DNA from: Bacillota bacterium
GTDB lineage: Bacteria; Bacillota; DSM-12270; Thermacetogeniales; Thermacetogeniaceae
Direction: 5' to 3'
Assembly: GCA_029907475.1 (NCBI GenBank)
Contig: JARYLU010000002.1
Location: 1 to 64,000, forward strand
Length of the DNA stretch: 64,000 nucleotides
Program-made: the position numbers and the translations under genes
Part shown: piece by piece, positions 9,420 through 18,155 of the stretch
Layout: the number at the start of each line of letters is the position of its first letter
Numbering within the stretch: the stretch's first letter is position 1
Notes under the pieces: model-generated
Database searches by the model: none
What the model was told of the DNA's origin: nothing
What the model saw: only the letters and a program-made list of their open reading frames with translations

Positions 9420-9851
9420 ATGCCGGTTAAGCAGATTTCTGTTTTTTTGGAAAATAAGTGTGGCAGGCTGGCCAGTGTGACCAGGGCGCTTGGGAACCGC
9501 GATATTAACATCAGAGCCTTTTCGATTGCGGATACAACAGATTTCGGCATTTTACGCCTGATCGTGAACCGACCTGAAGAGGCCTATCAAGCACTCCGGG
9601 ATGAAGGATTTACTGTAAGCATTACAGAGGTAATTGCCGTCCAAATACCGGACAGACCCGGGGGGTTGGCGGATGTACTTGAGTTAATGCAGGAGGCAGG
9701 GGTAAATATTGAATACATGTATGCATTTATAGAAAAAGTTTCACGGGACGCCCTTGCTGTATTCAGAGTTGAAAATGTAGAGGTTGCTTTAAAGCTAATG
9801 AAAGAAAAGGGAATCCAGGTGCTCAGCGGCAATGAAGTCTATAATCTATAG
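9420..9851 (+). CDS. tandem ACT-domain amino-acid-binding protein
   Basis: A 143-residue protein made of two ACT repeats (about residues 3-68 and 70-140). Each has a beta1-turn of the type LENKCGRLASVT and IPDRPGGLADVL in which amino acids bind. There is no catalytic domain, so it is probably a sensor or regulator. Its place 21 bp after paaK suggests it senses an aromatic amino acid for the arylacetate pathway. Its end overlaps the opposite-strand radical SAM gene by 13 bp, tail to tail. Confidence 0.85.
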   Translation: MPVKQISVFLENKCGRLASVTRALGNRDINIRAFSIADTTDFGILRLIVNRPEEAYQALRDEGFTVSITEVIAVQIPDRPGGLADVLELMQEAGVNIEYMYAFIEKVSRDALAVFRVENVEVALKLMKEKGIQVLSGNEVYNL

Positions 9852-10750
9852 CGTACCTTCAGCCCGTACCGGCGGGCAAGATCCAGCGCCTCTCGATATT
9901 CTTCTCGGGTGATGCGGCGATTCAAGGGAGGAAACTGGTGGGCGAGGTTTTCCGGGCGGTACTGGCTCATTATGTTGATGAATATCTCACCGGAAATTGT
10001 AGCCAGGTATTTCATACAACCTTCGGTACCGGCCAGTCCCCCGGGAAGAACGAGATGCCGGACAATCATCCCCTGCACGGCAACCCCCTGCGCGTTTAAA
10101 ACCAGATCTCCCACCTGGCGGTACATTTCCTGAATTGCAAGACGCGCAATTTGGGGATAAGCGCGGACACCTGAATATTTTTGGGCAATCTCCGGGTCGC
10201 TGTATTTAAAATCGGGCATGTAAATATCAATGATGCCGTCGAGAAGTTTTAAGGTTTTTAAATCTTCATACCCCCCACAGTTGTAAACGAGGGGGATCTT
10301 AAGCCCCTGCTTGATGGCAAGCTCTAAAGCGGCGAGGATGTGGGGCACAAAGTGAGCAGGCGTGACGAGGTTGATATTGTGGCAGCGGTAGCATTGTTGA
10401 AGTTCCAGCATAATTTCTGCAAGCTCTTCAGGGGTAGTGCGCCGGCCGGTACCTAACCAACTTATTTCATAATTCTGGCAGTAGATACATCTCATGTTGC
10501 AAAAAGTAAAAAAAATTGTACCCGAACCATTTGTACCCACAAGAGGCTGTTCTTCCCCGAAATGGGGCGCGTAACTGGATAACACAACCTGGCTTCCCGA
10601 ACGACAAAATCCTGTTTCTTGTTTTAATCTGTTAACGCCGCAATGGTGCGGGCAAAGGTCGCATGCGGCAAGGCGCTCGTAACCTTCTTCGATTTTCCTG
10701 GAAAGCTGGTTTAAACGGTAAGCTTGAAGGTAACGGGGTTCTGGGTTCAC
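9839..10750 (-). CDS. radical SAM protein, PFL-activase-like (PflX/AmmeMemo-related)
   Basis: A 303-residue radical SAM enzyme. The iron-sulfur motif is C84-NMR-C88-IY-C91, and an N-terminal Cys-rich stretch (CDLCPHHC, residues 30-37) resembles that of the PflX group often annotated as pyruvate formate-lyase activase homologs. No glycyl-radical partner is adjacent, so its substrate is unknown. GTG start at 10750. This is the only confident minus-strand gene in the window, convergent with the ACT gene and divergent from the M28 peptidase gene. Confidence 0.85.
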   Translation of the reverse strand: MNPEPRYLQAYRLNQLSRKIEEGYERLAACDLCPHHCGVNRLKQETGFCRSGSQVVLSSYAPHFGEEQPLVGTNGSGTIFFTFCNMRCIYCQNYEISWLGTGRRTTPEELAEIMLELQQCYRCHNINLVTPAHFVPHILAALELAIKQGLKIPLVYNCGGYEDLKTLKLLDGIIDIYMPDFKYSDPEIAQKYSGVRAYPQIARLAIQEMYRQVGDLVLNAQGVAVQGMIVRHLVLPGGLAGTEGCMKYLATISGEIFINIMSQYRPENLAHQFPPLNRRITREEYREALDLARRYGLKVRYRL

Positions 10751-10876
10751 CCTTGCGAGATACCTCCCCCTTGAATTCTCCCCGCTATTTTTATTTGCCC
10801 AGGTATTATATCATAAACAAAACTACTGCGGAGAAGGGAGAAACTAGAGATTTTTAGACGAGGCGCAGGTATTTGT

Positions 10877-11839
10877 TTGCTGCTTTTCTTGGGCACGGGA
10901 TTTCTTATGTGGTCTCTAGCCCGGGTGTTTCCCGGCACCCGGCAGCCCGACGCTTACGGTAGAGCTTCCGGGGAGTCGGGGGATTTTGCTTTTTTTCATG
11001 TGCAGAAATTATCCTCTTCCTACTTTCACGGTCGCGCGCCGGGTACGCAAGGAGGAAACCGGGCAGCACAGTACCTGGCGGGCCAGTTTCAAAAGTTCGG
11101 CCTTAAGCCGGGAGGCGAAAGAGGAACATATTATCAAACCGTAGAAGGGCCTTCCTTTAAATTAGTAAGACAGGATTATCGCTGGAAGCCGCAGGTTCTG
11201 GAAGAGCGAGCACTGGAAAGCGAGAATGTTTTGGGATTTCTGGGGCCCGGGGAGATAAGCCCCGAGAAAAGTACAATTATTGTCTCGGCTCATTATGATC
11301 ATTTAGGAACGCTAAACGGGGATTTTTTTCCGGGTGCAAACGACAATGCTTCCGGGTTGGGGGTATTGTTAGAGGTCGCGAGGGTTTTGGGAAACCGTGC
11401 AACCGTTCCAAAGCATCAAGTCCTTTTTGCAGCCTGGACCTTTGAAGAGGAGGGGCTTTACGGTTCCACCTTTTTTACGTCAGCTTTTCCTTTCCATAAA
11501 GTTCAGGCCGTAATTAACCTTGATTCGCTAGGCAACGGAGCGCCCCGGGATTTTCTCTTGTGGACACACCAGGCGGAGAATCCCCTAATTCCCTTAGTCA
11601 CGAGGACAGGAGACCGTTTGGGGTTACGCTTTCGATCCCGGGTTTTATCCCCTGACACGCCTCATACCAGCGATCATCAACCATTCGGGGAACGAGGCAT
11701 TCCTGCAGTGACTATCCTATCTCCGAATTGGTTGGAGAGAAACCATACTTTACGGGATACAAAGGATCAAATTAATATTAATAAATTGGAAAATGCAACA
11801 AAACTGGTAATCGGGGTTTTGGAAGAGTTGGCGTACTAA
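10877..11839 (+). CDS. M28 family zinc peptidase, membrane-anchored
   Basis: A 320-residue M28 (aminopeptidase Y-like) peptidase. A short hydrophobic N-terminus (MLLFLGTGFLMWSLARVF) is a signal or anchor, so the enzyme acts outside the membrane. The metal-site segments are present in order: SAHYDHLG, GANDNASG, EEEGLYGS and NLDSLG, with a later HTSDHQPF. The TTG start at 10877 is preceded by GAGGCGCAGG. It lies alone between a divergent radical SAM gene and the MetE-like gene, 29 bp before the latter. Confidence 0.85.
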   Translation: MLLFLGTGFLMWSLARVFPGTRQPDAYGRASGESGDFAFFHVQKLSSSYFHGRAPGTQGGNRAAQYLAGQFQKFGLKPGGERGTYYQTVEGPSFKLVRQDYRWKPQVLEERALESENVLGFLGPGEISPEKSTIIVSAHYDHLGTLNGDFFPGANDNASGLGVLLEVARVLGNRATVPKHQVLFAAWTFEEEGLYGSTFFTSAFPFHKVQAVINLDSLGNGAPRDFLLWTHQAENPLIPLVTRTGDRLGLRFRSRVLSPDTPHTSDHQPFGERGIPAVTILSPNWLERNHTLRDTKDQININKLENATKLVIGVLEELAY

Positions 11840-11868
11840 AATCTAACTTTTAAGGAGGAGAACAAGGA

Positions 11869-12960
11869 GTGAATTTTCATCCGGCCGGACTCGCAACAGG
11901 GATTGGAAGTTTACCGCACACAGATCCCTTTTTCGCCGTTTCCCTGGTTAAAAAATATTTTCCCTATCTTCCTCACTGGCCTCAACTTCCCAGGGCTACC
12001 CGGAGGGAGGGGTACCTGATACAATTTCTGCAATTATTGCAAGAGCTGGAGCTTTTGCAAGTGCGAAATGGAAACTGGGCATATTTTACCAGTGATGATC
12101 CTGCCTGGCCCGAGCGTCTTGCCCGTTTCTACGAAATTTATCTTCAGGCTGCTTCGGGAAATGAGGAGAGTCTTGATCATTTTGCGTTTCCGCAAGGTGC
12201 TGCGGAAGGCTTTTATCACTTATTGCGGGATTTAATGGAAAACGGAACGGGGCGGGCACGCTTTCTTAAAGGTCAAATCGTAGGTTTACTGACGGTGGGT
12301 TTTCAAATTACGGATCCTGAAGGGCGCCCTGCTTACTATAACTCCCATCTCCGGGATGTACTCTTGAAACAGCTTTCCCTCCAGGCGGCCTGGCAGGTGC
12401 GAACACTCGGAAAGTTTGGACTTCCTGTGCTTATTTTTATGGACGATCCGGTAATTTACAGTTACGGAATGTCCGAAAGAATTGGAGTCACCAAAGAAGA
12501 AATTGTTGCTGCCTTAGGAGATTTTACTGCTTCAGTCCGTAGTCAGGGAGGCCTGGCAGGAGTTCACTCCTGTGCCGACCTTGACTGGTCGCTTCTTTTG
12601 GAGTCTGACCTGGATATTATCAGCTTTGATGCCTATCAATTTGCGGAAAGCTTTTCCCTTTATCCTGAACTAATTCAAACATTTTTAGCGAAAGGCGGCG
12701 TTGTTGCCTGGGGGCTAACTCCGACGTCTAACGATGTTTTAAATGAAGATGTTGATTCTTTAATAAGGCGTGCCTCAAGAATTTTAGACAAATTAAGGCA
12801 AAAAAGGGTTGAACTCGACTTGCTCCAGGCCCAGGCCCTGGTGACTCCCGCCTGTGGAACAGGAACATTAACAGAGGATTTAGCACTTCGTGTTTACGAG
12901 TTGACGGCAGCTTTCGCGTCCCGCTGGAACGAACTATTTGGCAGTTTAACAACAAATTGA
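11869..12960 (+). CDS. MetE/UROD-superfamily zinc methyltransferase-like protein
   Basis: A 363-residue TIM-barrel protein of the cobalamin-independent methionine synthase/uroporphyrinogen decarboxylase superfamily. It starts with GLATGIGSLPHTDP. The zinc ligands expected for a thiolate-activating methyltransferase are visible: H233-S-C235, and C329 in TPACGTGTLT. The pattern matches the single-domain MetE-like proteins of anaerobes, which probably pass methyl groups between a corrinoid protein and a thiol. It lacks the N-terminal half of true MetE. The substrate is unknown. GTG start after AAGGAGGAG. Confidence 0.75.
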   Translation: MNFHPAGLATGIGSLPHTDPFFAVSLVKKYFPYLPHWPQLPRATRREGYLIQFLQLLQELELLQVRNGNWAYFTSDDPAWPERLARFYEIYLQAASGNEESLDHFAFPQGAAEGFYHLLRDLMENGTGRARFLKGQIVGLLTVGFQITDPEGRPAYYNSHLRDVLLKQLSLQAAWQVRTLGKFGLPVLIFMDDPVIYSYGMSERIGVTKEEIVAALGDFTASVRSQGGLAGVHSCADLDWSLLLESDLDIISFDAYQFAESFSLYPELIQTFLAKGGVVAWGLTPTSNDVLNEDVDSLIRRASRILDKLRQKRVELDLLQAQALVTPACGTGTLTEDLALRVYELTAAFASRWNELFGSLTTN

Positions 12961-13012
12961 TTCGGAACAGATGATATGGTAAAATTAGAAAAAAACAGGG
13001 AGGGGAGAAGGG

Positions 13013-13207
13013 ATGATTACGAAAGATATGACCATTGCAGAAGTTCTTGCAAGAAGTCCCCAGACAGCCCAGGTTTTTCTCTCCTACGGGATGCATTGTT
13101 TAGATTGTCCGACGGCTCGGGGTGAGAGTATTGAAGAAGCAGCAGAAGCGCATGGAATCAATGTGGACGAACTTCTGAACCAATTGAATAGATTGGCCAT
13201 CCACTAG
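13013..13207 (+). CDS. DUF1858 domain protein
   Basis: A 64-residue protein made entirely of a DUF1858 domain. It begins MITKDMTIAEVLARSP and has the family's CLDCPTARGESIEEAA segment, with a CxxC pair at residues 27-30. The domain is often fused to hybrid-cluster or redox proteins and is thought to be redox- or metal-linked, but its job is not known. ATG start after GGGAGGGGAGAAGG. Confidence 0.85.
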   Translation: MITKDMTIAEVLARSPQTAQVFLSYGMHCLDCPTARGESIEEAAEAHGINVDELLNQLNRLAIH

Positions 13208-13246
13208 GTAAAAGCAAAGGATAAGTTTTTAGCCTCCCCGCCGGGA

Positions 13247-13268
13247 ATCCCCTTCCGTAAGGGGGTTT
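13247..13268 (+). terminator. terminator after DUF1858 gene
   Basis: CCCCTT (13249-13254) and AAGGGG (13259-13264) form a short hairpin with a CCGT loop, followed by TTTT. The U-tract is short, so it may be leaky. Confidence 0.55.
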
Positions 13269-13390
13269 TCCATTTCTGGCACGCCCTTATCTATAAATAA
13301 TTTTTCACCTGATACCCGGAAACCTACATAAAAAAAGAAAAAATGGGGATAATTGAATATGTTCAAAACTTAACAAAAGAGGTGATGTAG

Positions 13391-13867
13391 ATGCCGGTTA
13401 ACTGGGTATGGTTAGGGTTATTTTTAGCGCTGTGGGTGATCGTTTTTTTGGTGGTACCCCGGGACCGAATAATCAATTTACTTCTCCCTAGCTTTCTCGG
13501 GGGGACTGTAATTGCGCTCATTATTAATCTGATCGGGGTACCAATATTGGGATTGTGGCGTTTTCCTGTTGCTCTCGTACCGATCCTGGGTATCCCATTG
13601 TTCCTGTTACTGGCTTTCATGCCGGGAGTCCTTTTGTTCCTTCATTATTGGGAACACCTGCCCGGTGGAAGTACCGAAAAGGCGCTTTACCTGGTTACCT
13701 TTAGCCTTGTGACTACGGTCATAGCGTTTATTGCCCTCCGCTTGGGGTACCTTCTTTTCATCCGGTGGAATCTCCTTTATTTCTTCCTTCTGTCTTTAGC
13801 TCTTTACGGCCTGGTTGTGTTTCTCTTTTTTACACCGGGAATTCGTACGGCACTCCGAAAAATATAA
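13391..13867 (+). CDS. small polytopic membrane protein of unknown function
   Basis: A 158-residue, very hydrophobic protein with about five membrane segments separated by short loops (for example VPRDRI and YWEHLPGGS). It resembles the CBO0543-type membrane proteins found in spore-forming Firmicutes, but I assign this weakly. ATG start after AAAGAGGTGATGT. It is monocistronic by layout: a weak terminator lies upstream and a strong one downstream, before mraZ. Confidence 0.65.
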   Translation: MPVNWVWLGLFLALWVIVFLVVPRDRIINLLLPSFLGGTVIALIINLIGVPILGLWRFPVALVPILGIPLFLLLAFMPGVLLFLHYWEHLPGGSTEKALYLVTFSLVTTVIAFIALRLGYLLFIRWNLLYFFLLSLALYGLVVFLFFTPGIRTALRKI

Positions 13868-13903
13868 TTTACTTTCTATCCCCCCAATTTTTATTTAAGA
13901 CTT

Positions 13904-13937
13904 AATCCCCACCAAGTAAAGGTGGGGATTCTTTTTT
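13904..13937 (+). terminator. strong terminator before the dcw cluster
   Basis: AATCCCCACC (13904-13913), a 7-nt loop and GGTGGGGATT (13921-13930) form a perfect 10-bp stem followed by CTTTTTT. Flanking GACTT and AAGTC can extend it, so it may also work on the other strand. Confidence 0.85.
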
Positions 13938-14002
13938 AAGTCCTAAAAAATTTTACAATTATTTTTTTTGAAAAGAAGGATTTTTCTGGGGAAACGGAGA
14001 AT

Positions 14003-14054
14003 AAGAGGTGGCAATAAGTGGTGGAAAGTGGTTTAATCGTTAAGCAAAGTGGGG
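14003..14054 (+). promoter_or_regulatory. MraZ operator repeats
   Basis: GTGG occurs at 14008, 14018 and 14028, exactly 10 bp apart, each within an A-rich AAGTGG-type context, and again at 14049 as AAAGTGGGG. Helically phased (T)GGG-type repeats in front of mraZ are the known binding pattern of the ring-shaped MraZ protein, which regulates its own dcw operon. The match is by eye. Confidence 0.65.
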
Positions 14055-14061
14055 AGTAATT

Positions 14062-14502
14062 GTGTTTATCGGCGAGCATCACCATACCGTTGATGGAAAA
14101 GGCCGATTAATCCTTCCGGCGAAGTTCCGTGCTCATCTTGGGGAGCGCTGTATTGCGACGCGCGGTCTGGACCATTGCCTTTTTGTATTTCCTTTAGAAG
14201 AATGGCGCTCTCTTGAGCAAAAACTACGCAATTTACCTTTGACCAAACCCGAAGCAAGGGCATTTTCCCGTTTCTTTTTTTCAGGGGCAACGGAATGTGA
14301 GTTAGATGGGCAGGGCCGGGTTCTAATTCCTCCTTCACTTCGCACATATGCTGGGATTAACAGAGAAGTGGTGATCATCGGTGTTTCCACGAGGCTCGAA
14401 ATCTGGGCAAAAGAAAGGTGGCTGGATTACTGTACGAGGGCCGAAGAAACTTACGAAGAATTAGCCGAAAAAATGGGGGAGGGTGTTGCCACCGGTGGCT
14501 GA
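14062..14502 (+). CDS. mraZ: transcriptional regulator MraZ
   Basis: First gene of the division and cell wall cluster. The 146-residue protein has two SpoVT/AbrB-like DNA-binding repeats: one begins FIGEHHHTVDGKGRLILPAKFR and the second contains ELDGQGRVLIPPSLR. MraZ forms a ring that binds the repeats just upstream and represses or tunes the operon. GTG start after GTGGGGAG. It overlaps rsmH by 20 bp. Confidence 0.95.
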   Translation: MFIGEHHHTVDGKGRLILPAKFRAHLGERCIATRGLDHCLFVFPLEEWRSLEQKLRNLPLTKPEARAFSRFFFSGATECELDGQGRVLIPPSLRTYAGINREVVIIGVSTRLEIWAKERWLDYCTRAEETYEELAEKMGEGVATGG

Positions 14503-15454
14503 GCTTGAGCATAAACCCGTCCTCTTGGCGGAAACCCTTGAAATGCTTGCAGTTCGTGAGGGAGGAATTTATGTTGACTGCACCCTGGGAGCAGGTGGTC
14601 ACGCACGGGAGATTCTCGCCAGTGCAGGCCGCGGGGGGCGTTTGATTGGTATAGATAAAGATCAAGGTGCTTTAGACCGGGCACGGGAAGTACTGGCTCC
14701 ATTTCCCGGCCAGGTTACTTACGTGGCGCGGGATTTCCGGTATCTTCAAGATATTTTAAGAGAACTGGAAATTTTTCAGGTTGATGGGATTTTGTTTGAC
14801 CTGGGAGTTTCTACTTTTCAAGTTCTCGATCCCCAGCGGGGGTTTAGTTACGTGTACGATGCTCCGCTGGATATGCGGATGGACCAGACAGGAAAAATAA
14901 CCGCTTCAGACTTGGTTAACAACCTTAATGAAAAAGAATTGGCCGGTTTAATTTTTCGCTATGGTGAGGAAAAATGGGCGCGTAGGATTGCTTCTATGAT
15001 TGTGGCGCGCCGCAAGAAAGCTCCGATTAAAACTACCGGTCAACTTGTGGAGATTATTAAGACCGCCATCCCTGCGCCGGCCCGCCGCAGGGGTCCCCAC
15101 CCGGCAAAGCGTACTTTTCAGGCACTCCGCATCGCAGTAAATGACGAACTAACCGGACTCACCCAGGGCCTGCAGGCCGGAATTCCCTTTTTGGGACCAG
15201 GGGGGAGGATCGTAGTTATTTCATTTCACTCTTTGGAAGACCGGATCGTTAAAAACATTTTCCGAGATTTTGCCTCTCCCTGTATTTGCACTCATCAAGA
15301 AAATCTTACCTGTCAAAAGGGTATTTTACGCGTTTTAACCAAAAAGCCCCTGACACCGGCGGCTCGCGAAGTCAAACTTAACCCGAGGGCCCGGAGTGCA
15401 AAGTTACGGGCCGCTGAACGAATCGTTCCCGTTGCGGGTGTACTATCAAGTTAA
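14483..15454 (+). CDS. rsmH: 16S rRNA (cytosine-1402-N4) methyltransferase
   Basis: Methylates C1402 of 16S rRNA using S-adenosylmethionine. The 323-residue protein starts with the conserved EHKPVLLAETLEML and has the SAM-binding segment DCTLGAGGHA (near residue 32), the FDLGVSTFQVL segment and the C-terminal SFHSLEDRIVK motif. The start is GTG 14483, with GTG 14495 as an alternative. A position directly behind mraZ is universal. Confidence 0.95.
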   Translation: MLPPVAELEHKPVLLAETLEMLAVREGGIYVDCTLGAGGHAREILASAGRGGRLIGIDKDQGALDRAREVLAPFPGQVTYVARDFRYLQDILRELEIFQVDGILFDLGVSTFQVLDPQRGFSYVYDAPLDMRMDQTGKITASDLVNNLNEKELAGLIFRYGEEKWARRIASMIVARRKKAPIKTTGQLVEIIKTAIPAPARRRGPHPAKRTFQALRIAVNDELTGLTQGLQAGIPFLGPGGRIVVISFHSLEDRIVKNIFRDFASPCICTHQENLTCQKGILRVLTKKPLTPAAREVKLNPRARSAKLRAAERIVPVAGVLSS

Positions 15455-15468
15455 AGAGGTGAATAAAT

Positions 15469-15930
15469 TTGGTATTAGCGGAGAAGAAATCCTTGCCTTA
15501 TCCCTCCCGACCAAAGCCGGAAGTTCGTCCCAAAGCGAAGCCTATCTTGAAATATGTACAAGTGGCAGCTCTGATTTTAGCATTTTTCGGTTTTGGTTTA
15601 TTTTACACCTATAAACATACTCGAGTAATCGCCTTGGGCTATGAGATTGAGAGGGTAAAGCAAAATATTGCTACTTTGCAAAGGGATAATAAGCGATTAG
15701 AATTAGAAATAGCGAGGCTTCAGGCGCCCGAACGTGTTGAAAAAATCGCAAGAACGAAATTAGGAATGGAAGAGCCCAAAAATATCCTTCTTGCGTCACT
15801 CACACCGGAACAAAAGCGTACCGGGGGAACTGTCCAGGTTGCTGCTCAAGAGCAAGAAAAGGGATGGAAGAAAACGATCCTCCTCGCCGCCTACCATTTT
15901 GTGGGTCGAGCTGAAGCTTCGCCCCGCTGA
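15469..15930 (+). CDS. ftsL: cell division protein FtsL-like
   Basis: A 153-residue bitopic protein: a basic cytoplasmic tail (residues 1-28), one membrane helix (about 29-48), and an outer coiled coil with regularly spaced leucine and isoleucine residues up to about 95, ending IARTKLGME. The architecture and the position between rsmH and the penicillin-binding protein gene identify FtsL, which bridges FtsB/DivIC and FtsQ in the divisome. TTG start with GAGGTG upstream. Confidence 0.85.
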   Translation: MVLAEKKSLPYPSRPKPEVRPKAKPILKYVQVAALILAFFGFGLFYTYKHTRVIALGYEIERVKQNIATLQRDNKRLELEIARLQAPERVEKIARTKLGMEEPKNILLASLTPEQKRTGGTVQVAAQEQEKGWKKTILLAAYHFVGRAEASPR

Positions 15931-15945
15931 CGGGGTGAAAATTGC

Positions 15946-18081
15946 TTGCAGAAAAGAAATATCGAGGTACGAAAAAGAATTACCCTTCTCTTTTTTTGCA
16001 TTTTTACGATTTTTTTTCTTTTCAGTTTGCGTTTATTTTGGCTGCAACTTGTTCGGGGTACCTGGTTTCAACAGCAAGCGCTTCAAAATCGAATTCGTGA
16101 GATTGTAGTTGAACCCAAGCGGGGAGTAATTTATGACCGCAAGGGAAATGAGCTTGCGGTTAGTATCAGTGCGGAGGCGGTTTACGGGATTCCTGCCGAG
16201 GTTAAACAGTCCGGAAAAGCAGCCTGGATCGCCCGGCAAGTAGCGCAGATTCTCGACATGAAAGAAAGCGAGGTTTACGAGCGACTCACCAGAAACCAGC
16301 ATTCGGTATGGATTAAATTCAAGGTGGAGCCGGACCAGGCCAATGCCTTGCGGCGGTTACGTTTACCCGGCATCGGAATCATTCCAAAACCACAACGCTT
16401 TTATCCAAAGAAAAATCTGGCGGCCCACGTCCTGGGAATTGCGGGAGATTATAATCAAGGGCTTGAAGGGATCGAGGTGGCTTATGATCGAGAATTATCC
16501 GGAATTCCGGGCCGCCTGCTGGTGGAATACGATGCTTCAGGCAAGGAAATTCCCGAGTCTACCCATAAGTATATTGAACCCGAAGAGGGTTTGAGTCTTG
16601 TTTTAACCATCGACCAGACGATTCAATATCTTGCGGAACGGGAATTAGAAAAAGTTGTTCAGGAACGGCGCCCGAAAAGCGCTACGATCATTGTGATGGA
16701 CCCCCAGACAGGAGAAATCCTGGCTCTGGCCAACAGACCGGATTTTGATCCAAACGAATACCAAAAATATCCACAACAGGCCCGCAGAAACATAGCAGTT
16801 TCGAACAGCTATGAACCCGGCTCTACTTTTAAGATTGTTACTCTGGCAGCAGCCCTCGAAGAAGGCCTGGTCAGCAGAAACGACCGTTTTTTCGATCCGG
16901 GCTATATCAAAGTAGCGGATCGGATTATGCATTGCTGGCTGCCGGGGGGGCACGGGAGCGAATCTCTGGCAGAGGTTGTCCAAAATTCGTGTAACCCTGG
17001 TTTTATTTCGATTGGACTGCGGGTTGGATCAGAGAAGTTTTACAAGTATATCAAGGCATTTGGGTTTGGCCGACCGTTGGGGATTGATTTACCTGGCGAA
17101 GCAACCGGGATTATCATGTCCCAAAAGGATGTTAAACAGGTGGATTTGGCCAGTATGTCTATCGGCCAGGCGAATGCTGTCACTCCTTTGCAGTTGGTTT
17201 CTGCGCTTGCGGCAATTGCCAACGGGGGGAAACTGATGAAGCCTTACCTGGTCAAGGAACTGCGAAACAGTAATGGCCAGGTTGTGAAACGTTTTCAACC
17301 TCAGGTAATTCGGCAGGTAATTTCTGCGGAAACCGCCCGGGAAATGCGGGACCTTCTGGAGGGTGTGGTTTCCAATGGTACAGGTCGAAACGCTTATATC
17401 GAAGGTTATTCAGTTGGTGGAAAAACCGGAACCGGCCAAAAACCGGCACCGGGAGGTGGGTATTCTTCCACAGATTACGTGGCCTCATTTCTGGGTTTCG
17501 CTCCTGTGGATGATCCCCGTCTGGCCGTTTTGGTTGTAGTTGATACTCCTCAAGGTTACCCCTATTACGGAGGTACTGTTGCTGCTCCGGTTTTTCAGGA
17601 AGTTGTGCGAGATAGTTTACGCTATTTAGGGGTCCCGCTCCGGTATCAACCAAAAGACCTCAGTTTAAGTGAAGATATGACTGTCGTTCCTCCGGTTATT
17701 AATCTACCAATAGATGAAGCGGAAAAAGTTTTAAAAGACGCGGGTTTGGAGGGGGTTAGGGTTGGCCAGGGTAGCCTTGTCTGCCGGCAGGTGCCTGTTG
17801 ATGGCGTAAAAGTGAAAAAGGGAAGCAAAGTCCTTCTTAATTTAGAAGAGTTCGAAGAAGACTCCCGCCAGGAGCGGGTAGTCCCGGACTTAAAAGGGAA
17901 AAGCTTACGGGATGTGGCCGAACTTTTAGGAATGATGAACCTTATCCTGGTTACAGAAGGAGAGCCTTTCCCAACGGGAATAGTCGAAACACAGGAGCCG
18001 CTTCCTGGTACCAGGGTCACGGCAGGAACCAGGGTGAGGGTAAAATTCCGCCCCCCTCCCTCCCTGACCCCAGGACCCTAA
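15946..18081 (+). CDS. class B penicillin-binding protein (FtsI/SpoVD) with two PASTA domains
   Basis: Cross-links peptidoglycan at the septum or in the spore cortex. The 711-residue protein has one N-terminal membrane anchor (13-35), a PBP dimerisation domain, and a transpeptidase domain with STFK at 293-296 (acylated Ser293), SCN at 348-350 and KTG at 493-495. Two PASTA domains follow (about 570-635 and 640-705). PASTA domains fit both vegetative PBP2B/FtsI and sporulation SpoVD of Firmicutes. Only one copy is present here, so it may serve both roles. TTG start 15 bp after ftsL. Confidence 0.9.
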   Translation: MQKRNIEVRKRITLLFFCIFTIFFLFSLRLFWLQLVRGTWFQQQALQNRIREIVVEPKRGVIYDRKGNELAVSISAEAVYGIPAEVKQSGKAAWIARQVAQILDMKESEVYERLTRNQHSVWIKFKVEPDQANALRRLRLPGIGIIPKPQRFYPKKNLAAHVLGIAGDYNQGLEGIEVAYDRELSGIPGRLLVEYDASGKEIPESTHKYIEPEEGLSLVLTIDQTIQYLAERELEKVVQERRPKSATIIVMDPQTGEILALANRPDFDPNEYQKYPQQARRNIAVSNSYEPGSTFKIVTLAAALEEGLVSRNDRFFDPGYIKVADRIMHCWLPGGHGSESLAEVVQNSCNPGFISIGLRVGSEKFYKYIKAFGFGRPLGIDLPGEATGIIMSQKDVKQVDLASMSIGQANAVTPLQLVSALAAIANGGKLMKPYLVKELRNSNGQVVKRFQPQVIRQVISAETAREMRDLLEGVVSNGTGRNAYIEGYSVGGKTGTGQKPAPGGGYSSTDYVASFLGFAPVDDPRLAVLVVVDTPQGYPYYGGTVAAPVFQEVVRDSLRYLGVPLRYQPKDLSLSEDMTVVPPVINLPIDEAEKVLKDAGLEGVRVGQGSLVCRQVPVDGVKVKKGSKVLLNLEEFEEDSRQERVVPDLKGKSLRDVAELLGMMNLILVTEGEPFPTGIVETQEPLPGTRVTAGTRVRVKFRPPPSLTPGP

Positions 18082-18155
18082 TTTAAACAGGGGATTTTTG
18101 GTTAAACTAGAAATGATGGCATATGGAGGTTAAGAGAAACTCGGGAGATGGTCAC

